A DNA stretch of 6,014 bases, taken from positions 1 through 6,014 of the forward strand of contig JANXRI010000025.1 in assembly GCA_025353085.1 (NCBI GenBank), in the 5' to 3' direction. The first letter of the stretch is position 1. Every line of letters begins with the position of its first letter. The notes beneath the pieces were generated by a model. That model was not told the origin of the DNA, ran no database searches, and was given only the letters and a program-made list of their open reading frames with translations. This stretch comes from Betaproteobacteria bacterium (lineage in GTDB: Bacteria > Pseudomonadota > Gammaproteobacteria > Burkholderiales > SG8-41). The translations under genes and the position numbers were made by a program. Positions 1-5,739 of this stretch are shown one piece after another.

Positions 1-1839
1 CGTGTTGTTGTAATAGATTTCTTCACCGCTTTGCTGGTCGACGCACTTAACCGTCCACGAGGTCAGCAGGTATTTATCGATCGTGATGCCGGAGGCTGCG
101 AGCTTGGCCGAAAGTTTTTTGAGCCTGGCCTCGCCAATCACCGCAAAGTCGGCGCCCGCGCTCTTGCCAGTCGCTTGCGCGTTGTCGGACCAGATGCGAA
201 AGCCGAACGATTTGATGCGTTCCTTAAGCAGGTTTTCGGCGACTTGAGAATTTTGCGCGGCCCCGGCGTCGCCTTCTCCGCGCACGCTGATTCCCACTGA
301 AATTTTTGGGTCGCCATTGTTGCGAATGAATTCGATACGCTCGTCGCGCGACATTTGGTTTAGCGATTTCTGCACGTCGCGCACCCGCACCGCGGCCTGG
401 GTCGTCACGTACATGAGACCGTTCTTGCCGAGCTCGGGCGCCCCCTCCTGGACGATGCTCTCAATAAAACTGCCGCTCTTCGACAACAGCTTGTCGCGCA
501 GCACGTCATAATTCTTGGCGAACGATGCCCGGTCAAGGTAAAGCGCGATTGCTTTTTCAACCAGCTGGCTTTTGGAGTCCGCGCGCAGATCCGCCGTGAG
601 CAGCGATTTGTCGGTCTGGTATTTCTGATCCCTGGGATCGGCGAGCCCGACCGCGCTGATGATCATGATGCCGGATTCAACCGCCGGCAAAGCCACCGTT
701 ACCGGTGGAGCGGGCGTCGGGGCTGGTGTTGAAATGAGAGCCGGCGCGCCGGGCACAGCAACGACCGCATCGCGTGACTTGGCTGGCTGCAGGATGATGT
801 AGCCGGCAATACAAGCGCCAATTACAGTCACGGTTGCGGCGACAGCGAGCATTGGCGCTTTGCGCCGCGCGGGCGACTCAATGGGCGGTAAATGTTCGGT
901 CGCAGTTTTTGCATCCGCCGCAGCGGGCGCGTCTGCGACAGGTGAGTTTGTGACGGAATTGATGACGGTACCGTCAACGTCCGCCGCAATAGCTGCGGGC
1001 AATCCCGGTGCGGCGATGCCCGTTGCCGCCAGCCGGATTGCTTCTGCAAATTCGGCTGCGGTCTTGAAGCGGTCCTCCGGGCGTTTCGCCATCGCTTTGG
1101 CGATTACTGCATCAAATGGCTTCGGTGTCTGTACATTCAGCCGGGATGGCGGTGGCGGATTGACGCTCAGCACTTTATGCATGATGGTCGTCGCGGTGCC
1201 GGAAAACGGCCGCTCCCCGGTCAGGAATTCGTAGAGCACCACGCCGGCGGAAAAAATGTCCGATCGCCGGTCGACTGTCTGCCCCATGAATTGCTCGGGT
1301 GACATGTACGCGGGCGTGCCGAGCACAGAGCCGGCTTGCGTATATTGAGACGACTCGATGCGCGCGATCCCGAAGTCGGCGACTTTAACCTGGCCGTTGG
1401 ATCGAATAATGATATTGGCCGGCTTGATGTCGCGGTGGACGACACCGTAATTGTGCGAATACTCGAGCGCGCCGAGCAATTCGCCCATGATGCGCGCGAT
1501 GTCGGCCAGCTCAAAACGCTCGTCCTTGGCAAAGTGGTTCTTGAGTTCGCGCCCGATTACGAACTCCATCGCGATGAACATGGTGTCGCCGTCTTCGCCG
1601 AAATCGTAGATTGCGACGATGTTGGGATGATTGAGGCGCCCCGCGGCTTTGGCTTCGCGCTGAAAACGCGTAATTATTTCGGCGGCGTTATCGCCTTCAA
1701 GCTGGTCGCGGCGAATTGTTTTCAACGCGACCGTGCGCTCGATGCTCGGATCGAACGCTTCATACACAACACCCATCGCGCCGCGCCCGAGTTCGCGCAG
1801 AATTTCGTATTTACCCAGCTTAAGCGGGGCTTCGCTCAT
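1..1839 (-). CDS. Transmembrane eukaryotic-type Ser/Thr protein kinase with periplasmic LPP20/CsgG-like domain (C-terminus cut by window edge)
   Basis: The frame is open from the ATG at 1837-1839 to the window edge, giving 613 residues without a stop. The catalytic domain (about 10-270) is complete: glycine loop GRGAMG (18-23), VALK with Lys40, helix C Glu62, HRDIKPAN (135-142) with Asp137, DFG (155-157), GTPAYMSPE (174-182) and the late conserved Arg257. It should be an active RD-type kinase of the bacterial Pkn group. An Ala/Pro-rich linker, a basic RRK (325-327) and one hydrophobic helix (about 330-350) follow, so the kinase faces the cytoplasm and the rest the periplasm. After a Pro/Ala-rich stalk (about 362-385), residues 394-490 resemble LPP20/FlgT-type domains by eye. 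Residues 525-613 resemble a CsgG-like module (GFRIW, then GADFAVIG, then a strand hairpin). It lies 39 bp after the CsgG-like gene. No clear Shine-Dalgarno precedes the ATG, but no other start fits. Substrate and signal are unknown. Confidence 0.96.
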   Translation of the reverse strand, partial: MSEAPLKLGKYEILRELGRGAMGVVYEAFDPSIERTVALKTIRRDQLEGDNAAEIITRFQREAKAAGRLNHPNIVAIYDFGEDGDTMFIAMEFVIGRELKNHFAKDERFELADIARIMGELLGALEYSHNYGVVHRDIKPANIIIRSNGQVKVADFGIARIESSQYTQAGSVLGTPAYMSPEQFMGQTVDRRSDIFSAGVVLYEFLTGERPFSGTATTIMHKVLSVNPPPPSRLNVQTPKPFDAVIAKAMAKRPEDRFKTAAEFAEAIRLAATGIAAPGLPAAIAADVDGTVINSVTNSPVADAPAAADAKTATEHLPPIESPARRKAPMLAVAATVTVIGACIAGYIILQPAKSRDAVVAVPGAPALISTPAPTPAPPVTVALPAVESGIMIISAVGLADPRDQKYQTDKSLLTADLRADSKSQLVEKAIALYLDRASFAKNYDVLRDKLLSKSGSFIESIVQEGAPELGKNGLMYVTTQAAVRVRDVQKSLNQMSRDERIEFIRNNGDPKISVGISVRGEGDAGAAQNSQVAENLLKERIKSFGFRIWSDNAQATGKSAGADFAVIGEARLKKLSAKLAASGITIDKYLLTSWTVKCVDQQSGEEIYYNNT

Positions 1840-1878
1840 GGCGCATCGTGCCGTGAAAAGATCGGGGCCGGCGTTAAA

Positions 1879-2691
1879 TTATTTATACTTGCTGTCGATT
1901 TCCCACACCGTCTTTTGAATCAGACGCTGGACCATCGTATCCAAGGTGACGCCGCCTTGCTCGGCTGACGACGCGCCGAGCACGGAAGTAGCGGTGGTGC
2001 CGACCTCCATTTTTTCCTCGGTATAGCCCTGCGCGACTTGCTCGGTGGTTTCGGCGTTCATGATTTTATAACGCATGCCGATTATCCACACGCCGCTCGT
2101 GTCCTGAGTCCTGACGGATCCGACCGCAGTGCCGCCGATCGCAGCGCCCTGCCCGCCGAACAGCCCGATGATGCGGCCGACCGAACCGCCATCGAATCCT
2201 TTTTGCGCCGCGGCCACCTGCTCGGTTTTCAGTATGTCGAACTTGACGACCCATTTCGTGGTCTTGAGTTTGCCGCGGCCGAGCATCTTGCGCGCTACAT
2301 CCGGATCGCCGAGGTTATAGGCCAGCGTGAATTCATTAAGCAGCGGGCCGAGATTGGTGCGCTCGAGCACCGGAAAATTCGCCTTGGATAATTCGATCTC
2401 CGCGAAGTCGGCGATATTATTGGCCCCGAATTTTTGCGTGAAGGTGGCATTGTTGCTTTTGATTTCGCCGGGAATGACGATGAGCGGCGGACCGGCTTTG
2501 CTCGCGTTCGGATACTCGATCGGCTTGTAGACCGCACGATCGGCGGCATCGTTGGTTTTCTGTGAGGTCGACGTCGAAGGGGAGGAGCTGCTCTCAGCGC
2601 CCCAACGCGGCTGGGCGTGCGCAGTAGCCGATAGCGCGAGCAATGCGCCCGCAGCGAGACTCAGGATTGTTCTGACAAGGCGGCTGTTCAT
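1879..2691 (-). CDS. Secreted CsgG-family protein, non-lipidated
   Basis: A protein of 270 residues. Residues 1-26 form a signal peptide (basic NSRLVR, Leu/Ala-rich core, AHA cleavage site). A Ser/Thr-rich low-complexity stretch follows (about 33-46). The CsgG-like core runs from about 68 to 265. It has IVIPGEI (71-77), a helix leading into FPVLERTNLGPLLNE (106-120), which matches the CsgG family signature around the ER pair, KWVVKFDI (146-153), a Gly-rich hydrophobic segment (165-193), the strand WIIGMRYKIMNAETTEQV (202-219), and a C-terminal helix ending in TVWEIDSKYK. CsgG in E. coli is a lipoprotein that forms the curli secretion pore. This protein contains no cysteine at all, so it cannot be lipidated in that way, and no curli genes are nearby. 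The family call is by motif and fold pattern. A pore function is not supported. It sits 48 bp after one secreted gene and 39 bp before the kinase, so the three are probably cotranscribed. Confidence 0.85.
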   Translation of the reverse strand: MNSRLVRTILSLAAGALLALSATAHAQPRWGAESSSSPSTSTSQKTNDAADRAVYKPIEYPNASKAGPPLIVIPGEIKSNNATFTQKFGANNIADFAEIELSKANFPVLERTNLGPLLNEFTLAYNLGDPDVARKMLGRGKLKTTKWVVKFDILKTEQVAAAQKGFDGGSVGRIIGLFGGQGAAIGGTAVGSVRTQDTSGVWIIGMRYKIMNAETTEQVAQGYTEEKMEVGTTATSVLGASSAEQGGVTLDTMVQRLIQKTVWEIDSKYK

Positions 2692-2698
2692 TTCGATT

Positions 2699-2703
2699 TC
2701 CTT
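2699..2703 (-). promoter_or_regulatory. Ribosome binding site of the CsgG-family gene
   Basis: AAGGA lies 7 bases upstream of the ATG at 2689-2691 and supports that start. It is the strongest Shine-Dalgarno in the three-gene kinase cluster. Confidence 0.75.
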
Positions 2704-2739
2704 CTAAAAATGAGCGTTGCTCCAGCGATTAGTATGCCG

Positions 2740-3429
2740 TCATTTCCTGTGTTTGGGTTCGGACGTCTTTGGCGCACTCGCGCCCTTGCGGCAGTAATCG
2801 CTGTAAAGCTTGGCCACCACCTCATCGGCCTGCTCATTGATAAGACGGGCAGCAGCGCTGCGGATATCGCTGCCGGAAAAGGAGCCGCCCTGGGCGGTGG
2901 CGTCGGAAATCATGCGGCCGTTGTTGTCAGCCAGCGAAAAGCCCAGATTGACCGTCACCTCGTTCACGCGAATGACCGGATTGACACTGGTGTTGGCGGT
3001 GATCAGCCCGCGCAGCACAAAATTGGCGCCAAGGCGGCGTGATGCCGAAAGTGCGCCGTCGGGATTGCCTTTGAAATAGGCGTCGATTTCGGCCTGCGCG
3101 ACCTGCTTCTTGATCTCTGCCGGTGTGTACGTCCTGAGCCCGAGCGCGCGCAACCGCTGGTTAATGACCTGGAAGTGCGGGCCGTAATTGTCCTGATTCG
3201 CCAGAATGCCGCCGCCGGACTGTTGCTCGCCGATGATCAGCATGATTTTCTTGTCTTTGAGCTGATCGCCGCAGGGCGTAGAAAGGCGCTCGGCGATCAC
3301 CTGCTGGCGCGCCTCGTCCTGACCTTTCGCAGTGTTGTCTTCCTGCGAAAACTTGAAACCTTGTGCGTAGCCGGCCCCGGCGCCACCGAGCGCGACCAAA
3401 GCGATAATTAGTGTAAGGCTAGTTTTCAT
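2740..3429 (-). CDS. Secreted protein of unknown function with a CsgG-like module
   Basis: A protein of 229 residues. I chose the ATG at 3427-3429 because it begins a clear signal peptide (MKTS, hydrophobic core 5-19, likely cleavage after GYA at 20-22). The frame stays open further upstream but runs through the DUF427 gene in another frame. No lipobox is present, so the mature protein is probably soluble and periplasmic. It has KKIMLIIGEQ (60-69), helix FQVINQRLRALGLRTYTPAE (86-105), LGANFVLRG (133-141), a strand pair VTVNLGFSLADNNGRMI (158-174), then a Gly/Ser turn and a helix ending near Tyr209. This order resembles the CsgG-like core of the next gene and the periplasmic end of the kinase. 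Its only two cysteines (53 and 213) flank the module and could form a disulfide. The tail is basic and polar. A weak GGA lies just upstream of the start. I do not recognise a named family with certainty. Confidence 0.88.
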   Translation of the reverse strand: MKTSLTLIIALVALGGAGAGYAQGFKFSQEDNTAKGQDEARQQVIAERLSTPCGDQLKDKKIMLIIGEQQSGGGILANQDNYGPHFQVINQRLRALGLRTYTPAEIKKQVAQAEIDAYFKGNPDGALSASRRLGANFVLRGLITANTSVNPVIRVNEVTVNLGFSLADNNGRMISDATAQGGSFSGSDIRSAAARLINEQADEVVAKLYSDYCRKGASAPKTSEPKHRK

Positions 3430-3463
3430 ACAGATTCCGCGGCGAGGCTGACGGGGAATGGAG

Positions 3464-3491
3464 TGTATGCAAATGCGTATGACAAATCCAA
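3464..3491 (-). promoter_or_regulatory. Weak sigma-70-like promoter candidate for the kinase cluster
   Basis: On the minus strand TTGGAT (3486-3491) and CATACA (3464-3469) are separated by 16 bases. Each matches the consensus at only three of six positions. It would give a leader of about 30 bases before the ATG at 3429. The position is sensible but the match is poor. Confidence 0.2.
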
Positions 3492-3543
3492 TTGCGGTGC
3501 AAAAGATTGCGCAATTCGTCACGAAATACCCGCAATCGAGCAA
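3469..3543. repeat. Cluster of TTGC/GCAA half-sites, possible operator
   Basis: Seven copies of GCAA or its complement TTGC lie in 75 bases: 3469-3472, 3492-3495, 3499-3502, 3507-3510, 3511-3514, 3532-3535 and 3540-3543. Four of them form two inverted repeats, TTGC-GGT-GCAA (3492-3502) and the perfect palindrome ATTGCGCAAT (3506-3515). They overlap or lie just upstream of the candidate promoter. This is what a binding site for a dimeric regulator could look like, but no regulator is identified. Confidence 0.3.
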
Positions 3544-3596
3544 ATCAGCCGGGTAAAACGGAGGACCGCGTAGCCCCGGAAGATCCCCCGAAAAAC

Positions 3597-3878
3597 TTAC
3601 GTGACCGTAACGCCCTTCCAGAACGCGATGTAACCTTTGATATTGTCGGCAGCCGATTTTGTTGCGGGGTAATACCAGGCCGCATCTTTGTTTGTCTCGC
3701 CGTTGACCACCACATCGAAATAGCTTGCGGTGCCCTTCCATGGGCAAACGGTCTGCGTCGAGCTCGCCCGTAAATATTCACGGTTGGCAGCATTCGGCGG
3801 AAAATACTGATTGCCTTCGACGACGATGCACTGGTCGCTCGCCGCGATCACGGCACCATTCCAGCTTGCGCTTTTCAT
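3597..3878 (-). CDS. DUF427 (NTP_transf_9) family protein
   Basis: A protein of 93 residues, the usual length for single-domain DUF427 proteins. The ATG at 3876-3878 is chosen because it gives the family N-terminus (M-K-x-x-W-N-G-x-V-I-A) and has AGGAG 7 bases upstream. An in-frame ATG at 3912-3914 would add 12 residues foreign to the family and would overlap the preceding gene. Visible family signatures are VVEGNQYFPP (19-28), REYLR (33-37), CPWKG (45-49) followed by ASYFDVVVNG, AAWYYP (66-71) and IAFWKGV (84-90). The family is small, probably cytoplasmic and of unproven biochemical role. The Pfam name does not establish nucleotidyltransferase activity. It starts 10 bases after the SMP-30 gene and is probably translated in coupling with it. 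Confidence 0.95.
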   Translation of the reverse strand: MKSASWNGAVIAASDQCIVVEGNQYFPPNAANREYLRASSTQTVCPWKGTASYFDVVVNGETNKDAAWYYPATKSAADNIKGYIAFWKGVTVT

Positions 3879-3885
3879 CGGCCCA

Positions 3886-3890
3886 CTCCT
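3886..3890 (-). promoter_or_regulatory. Ribosome binding site of the DUF427 gene overlapping the upstream stop codon
   Basis: AGGAG with a 7-base spacer to the ATG at 3878. Its first two bases are the last two bases of the TAG stop (3889-3891) of the SMP-30 gene. A ribosome finishing that gene therefore covers this site. The layout favours translational coupling and settles the DUF427 start. Confidence 0.85.
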
Positions 3891-4809
3891 ATGAATGTGA
3901 ATACAACCGGACACCGGCGACCGGCAGCGGCGCGGTCAAAATGCGCCCGCCGTATGAATCGCATATGTACAGGGTTTTGCGTTCGGGCCCGCCGTACGCT
4001 GCATTCGTCAGACGGCTCACGCCGTCGTTAGCCTGGATGCGATACAGCGGTTCACCGAGCGGGCTTAACAGCCATACGATGCCGACGCGCGCGTGGCACA
4101 CCGCGAGATTGCCGGCCTCATCCACCGCCAGCCCGTCGGGGCCGTGAATTCCCGGCAAATAACCAAACACCCCCGCCTTTGAAACGCCGCCATCCTTCAA
4201 AGGCATATGCCACAGGCAGTTGGCGCGCGTCATTGCAACGTAGAGCACTTTTTCTTCGGGATCGAGCACCAGACCGTTCGGACTCGGCCCATTGTCGATC
4301 AGTCGTTCGAGCTTGCCGGCGGCGGTGAGACGGTAAACGCGGCCGCTCGGATCGTGCACGCCGGTCTGGCCCTGATCGGTGAAGTACAAGTCACCGTTGC
4401 GCGAAAAGGTGAGGTCGTTGCATCCCTTGAAACTCTCGGACTGGCAATGCGTAACCACCGGCGTTACCTTGCCCGTGGCCGGATCGAGCACCATGATGCC
4501 GAGCCGGTAATCGGCGATGAACACGCGGCCGTCGCGATGAATCGCAAGCCCATTGGGCCATCCTTCGTATTCGCCGGCGACCTCGCACGCGCCATCGGGA
4601 CAAAACCGCAAAATGCGCCCAAACGGAATATCCACGACGTACAGATTGCCGGCGCGGTCGAACGCGGGCCCTTCGAGAAACGAGCCGAGCCTGGAGCCCG
4701 GATGATTCGCGTCGACCCAGGTCGATGGGTGGCCGCTCTTATTCAGGCGGTCAGGCACGATTGCGAAAACCTCGGCCGTGACAATGGGTGGCGGCGCGTA
4801 GAAACTCAT
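3889..4809 (-). CDS. SMP-30/gluconolactonase-family six-bladed beta-propeller protein
   Basis: A protein of 306 residues matching the SMP-30/gluconolactonase/LRE-like family. The family folds as a six-bladed propeller with a divalent metal at its centre, and many members hydrolyse sugar lactones. The expected ligands are visible: Glu46 in LEGPAFD, Asn178 in PSPNGLVLD and Asp225 in GPDGLAVDE, plus the substrate-side Asn131 in GCNDLTF. The blade pattern G-N-L-Y-V-x-D / G-R-V-F-I-A-D / G-D-L-Y-F-T-D repeats through the chain, and the last blade closes with TLYICDSYGGRI. There is no signal peptide, so it should be cytoplasmic. The exact substrate cannot be read from the sequence. The ATG lies 22 bases after the metF stop with only a weak GAG upstream. 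Its stop overlaps the ribosome binding site of the DUF427 gene. Confidence 0.93.
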   Translation of the reverse strand: MSFYAPPPIVTAEVFAIVPDRLNKSGHPSTWVDANHPGSRLGSFLEGPAFDRAGNLYVVDIPFGRILRFCPDGACEVAGEYEGWPNGLAIHRDGRVFIADYRLGIMVLDPATGKVTPVVTHCQSESFKGCNDLTFSRNGDLYFTDQGQTGVHDPSGRVYRLTAAGKLERLIDNGPSPNGLVLDPEEKVLYVAMTRANCLWHMPLKDGGVSKAGVFGYLPGIHGPDGLAVDEAGNLAVCHARVGIVWLLSPLGEPLYRIQANDGVSRLTNAAYGGPERKTLYICDSYGGRILTAPLPVAGVRLYSHS

Positions 4810-4831
4810 GGGGGCACTCGTTGAAGGAGCG

Positions 4832-5698
4832 CTACAGTCCGAGCCGCTGCCAGATGGTGGTCGTCAATCCGGCCTGGTTCAGCGAATAAAAATGCAAACC
4901 GGGCGCGCCATGCTGCAATAAATCGTCGCACAACGCCGTCACGACATCGAGACCGAACGCGCGGATCGACGCGGTGTCATCGCCATAGCCTTCGAGCTTG
5001 CGGCGCATCCAGCGGGGTATCTCCGCCCCGCATGCGTCGGAAAACCGCGCGAGTTGCGAAAAGCGGCCGATCGGCATGATGCCGGGAACAATCGGAATAT
5101 TGATTCCCATCGCTTCGCAATCGTCGACGAAACGGTAATACGCATCGGCATTGTAAAAATACTGCGTAATAGCCGAATTAGCACCCGCGTCCACTTTGCG
5201 CTTGAACGCCGCGAGATCCTCCTGAGCGTTTTTTGCCTGCGGATGAGTCTCGGGATAAGCCGCGACCTCGATCATGAATTGCGTGCCGAATTCCTGGCGA
5301 ATGAATTCGACCAACTCGTTGGCATAACGAAATTCGCCGGCGGCGGCGAGACCCGACGGCAGATCACCGCGAAGTGCGACCAGGTGCTGGATGCCGTTGT
5401 CTTTATAGCGCTGCAGCCATTCGCGGATATTTTCTCGCGTCGAGGCGACGCATGAGATGTGCGGCGCCGCGGCGTGGCCCATCGCACGGATGTCGAGCAC
5501 CGTGCCGAGCGTGCGCTCGCGCGTCGAGCCGCCCGCCCCGTACGTAACGGAAAAAAACTTCGGGTTGAGCTGGGCGAGCTGGCGCGTGGTGGCGCGCAGC
5601 TTCTCCTGTCCTTCCGGCGTATTCGGCGGAAAGAATTCGAAACTATACGTGCGCGGATATTTTTTTTGGGATTCCAAGATTCGCTCAAGCGGAAGCAA
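4832..5698 (-). CDS. metF: 5,10-methylenetetrahydrofolate reductase
   Basis: MetF reduces 5,10-methylenetetrahydrofolate to 5-methyltetrahydrofolate with FAD and NAD(P)H, supplying the methyl group for methionine synthesis. The frame encodes up to 288 residues, near the usual bacterial length of about 280-300. Key sites are SFEFFPP with Glu21 (E. coli Glu28), VTYGAGGSTRERT (51-63), HISCVAST (80-87), LRGDLPSG with Asp112 (E. coli Asp120), AAYPETHP (146-153), ITQYFYN with Gln179 (E. coli Gln183) and VPGIMPI. The start is uncertain. The frame has no usable ATG. A TTG at 5696-5698 gives 288 residues, and a TTG at 5675-5677, with a weak GAG six bases upstream, gives 281 and an N-terminus closer in length to relatives. 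The gene lies 41 bp after ahcY, a functional partner in the methyl cycle. Confidence 0.97.
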   Translation of the reverse strand: MLPLERILESQKKYPRTYSFEFFPPNTPEGQEKLRATTRQLAQLNPKFFSVTYGAGGSTRERTLGTVLDIRAMGHAAAPHISCVASTRENIREWLQRYKDNGIQHLVALRGDLPSGLAAAGEFRYANELVEFIRQEFGTQFMIEVAAYPETHPQAKNAQEDLAAFKRKVDAGANSAITQYFYNADAYYRFVDDCEAMGINIPIVPGIMPIGRFSQLARFSDACGAEIPRWMRRKLEGYGDDTASIRAFGLDVVTALCDDLLQHGAPGLHFYSLNQAGLTTTIWQRLGL

Positions 5699-5704
5699 GC
5701 GGGT

Positions 5705-5710
5705 CTACAT
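5705..5710 (-). other. In-frame ATG-TAG just upstream of metF
   Basis: On the minus strand an ATG (5708-5710) is followed at once by TAG (5705-5707), in the metF frame and two codons before the first possible TTG start. It may be an AUG-stop element acting on translation, a nonsense mutation that removed the old start, a sequencing error, or chance. Confidence 0.3.
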
Positions 5711-5739
5711 TGCGCGATGCGCGTCCCCCGCCTGGTTTC

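Larger units (their letters stand above)
3430..3596. other. Intergenic region before the kinase cluster
   Basis: This is the longest gene-free stretch (167 bp). It separates the metabolic genes from the secreted-protein and kinase cluster and is the natural place for a promoter of that cluster. It is visibly richer in A and T than its flanks between 3465 and 3545. I see no small ORF with a good ribosome binding site and no convincing terminator after the DUF427 gene. Confidence 0.6.

Noticed and set aside
1336..1968. Plus-strand open frame of 210 codons
   Set aside because: It lies antisense to the kinase catalytic domain, whose motifs are unmistakable. Long antisense frames are common in GC-rich coding DNA.
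1879..3429. Curli (csg) secretion operon
   Set aside because: There is a CsgG-family protein, but no curli subunit, nucleator or accessory gene, and no lipidation cysteine. A kinase follows instead.
3555..3596. Possible terminator after the DUF427 gene
   Set aside because: The best stem (GGATC with GGTCC) is 5 pairs including a wobble, with a 14-base loop and only a short interrupted T run, too weak to call.
3430..3747. Upstream extension of the 229-residue secreted protein to a 335-residue reading frame
   Set aside because: The extension overlaps the DUF427 gene on the same strand in another frame, and the signal peptide at 3429 marks the true N-terminus.
3879..3914. Earlier ATG for the DUF427 gene at 3912-3914
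   Set aside because: The extra 12 residues are absent from the family, and the good AGGAG site serves the ATG at 3878.
4207..4824. Plus-strand open frame of 205 codons
   Set aside because: It lies antisense to the SMP-30 gene, and its translation shows no domain pattern or signal peptide.
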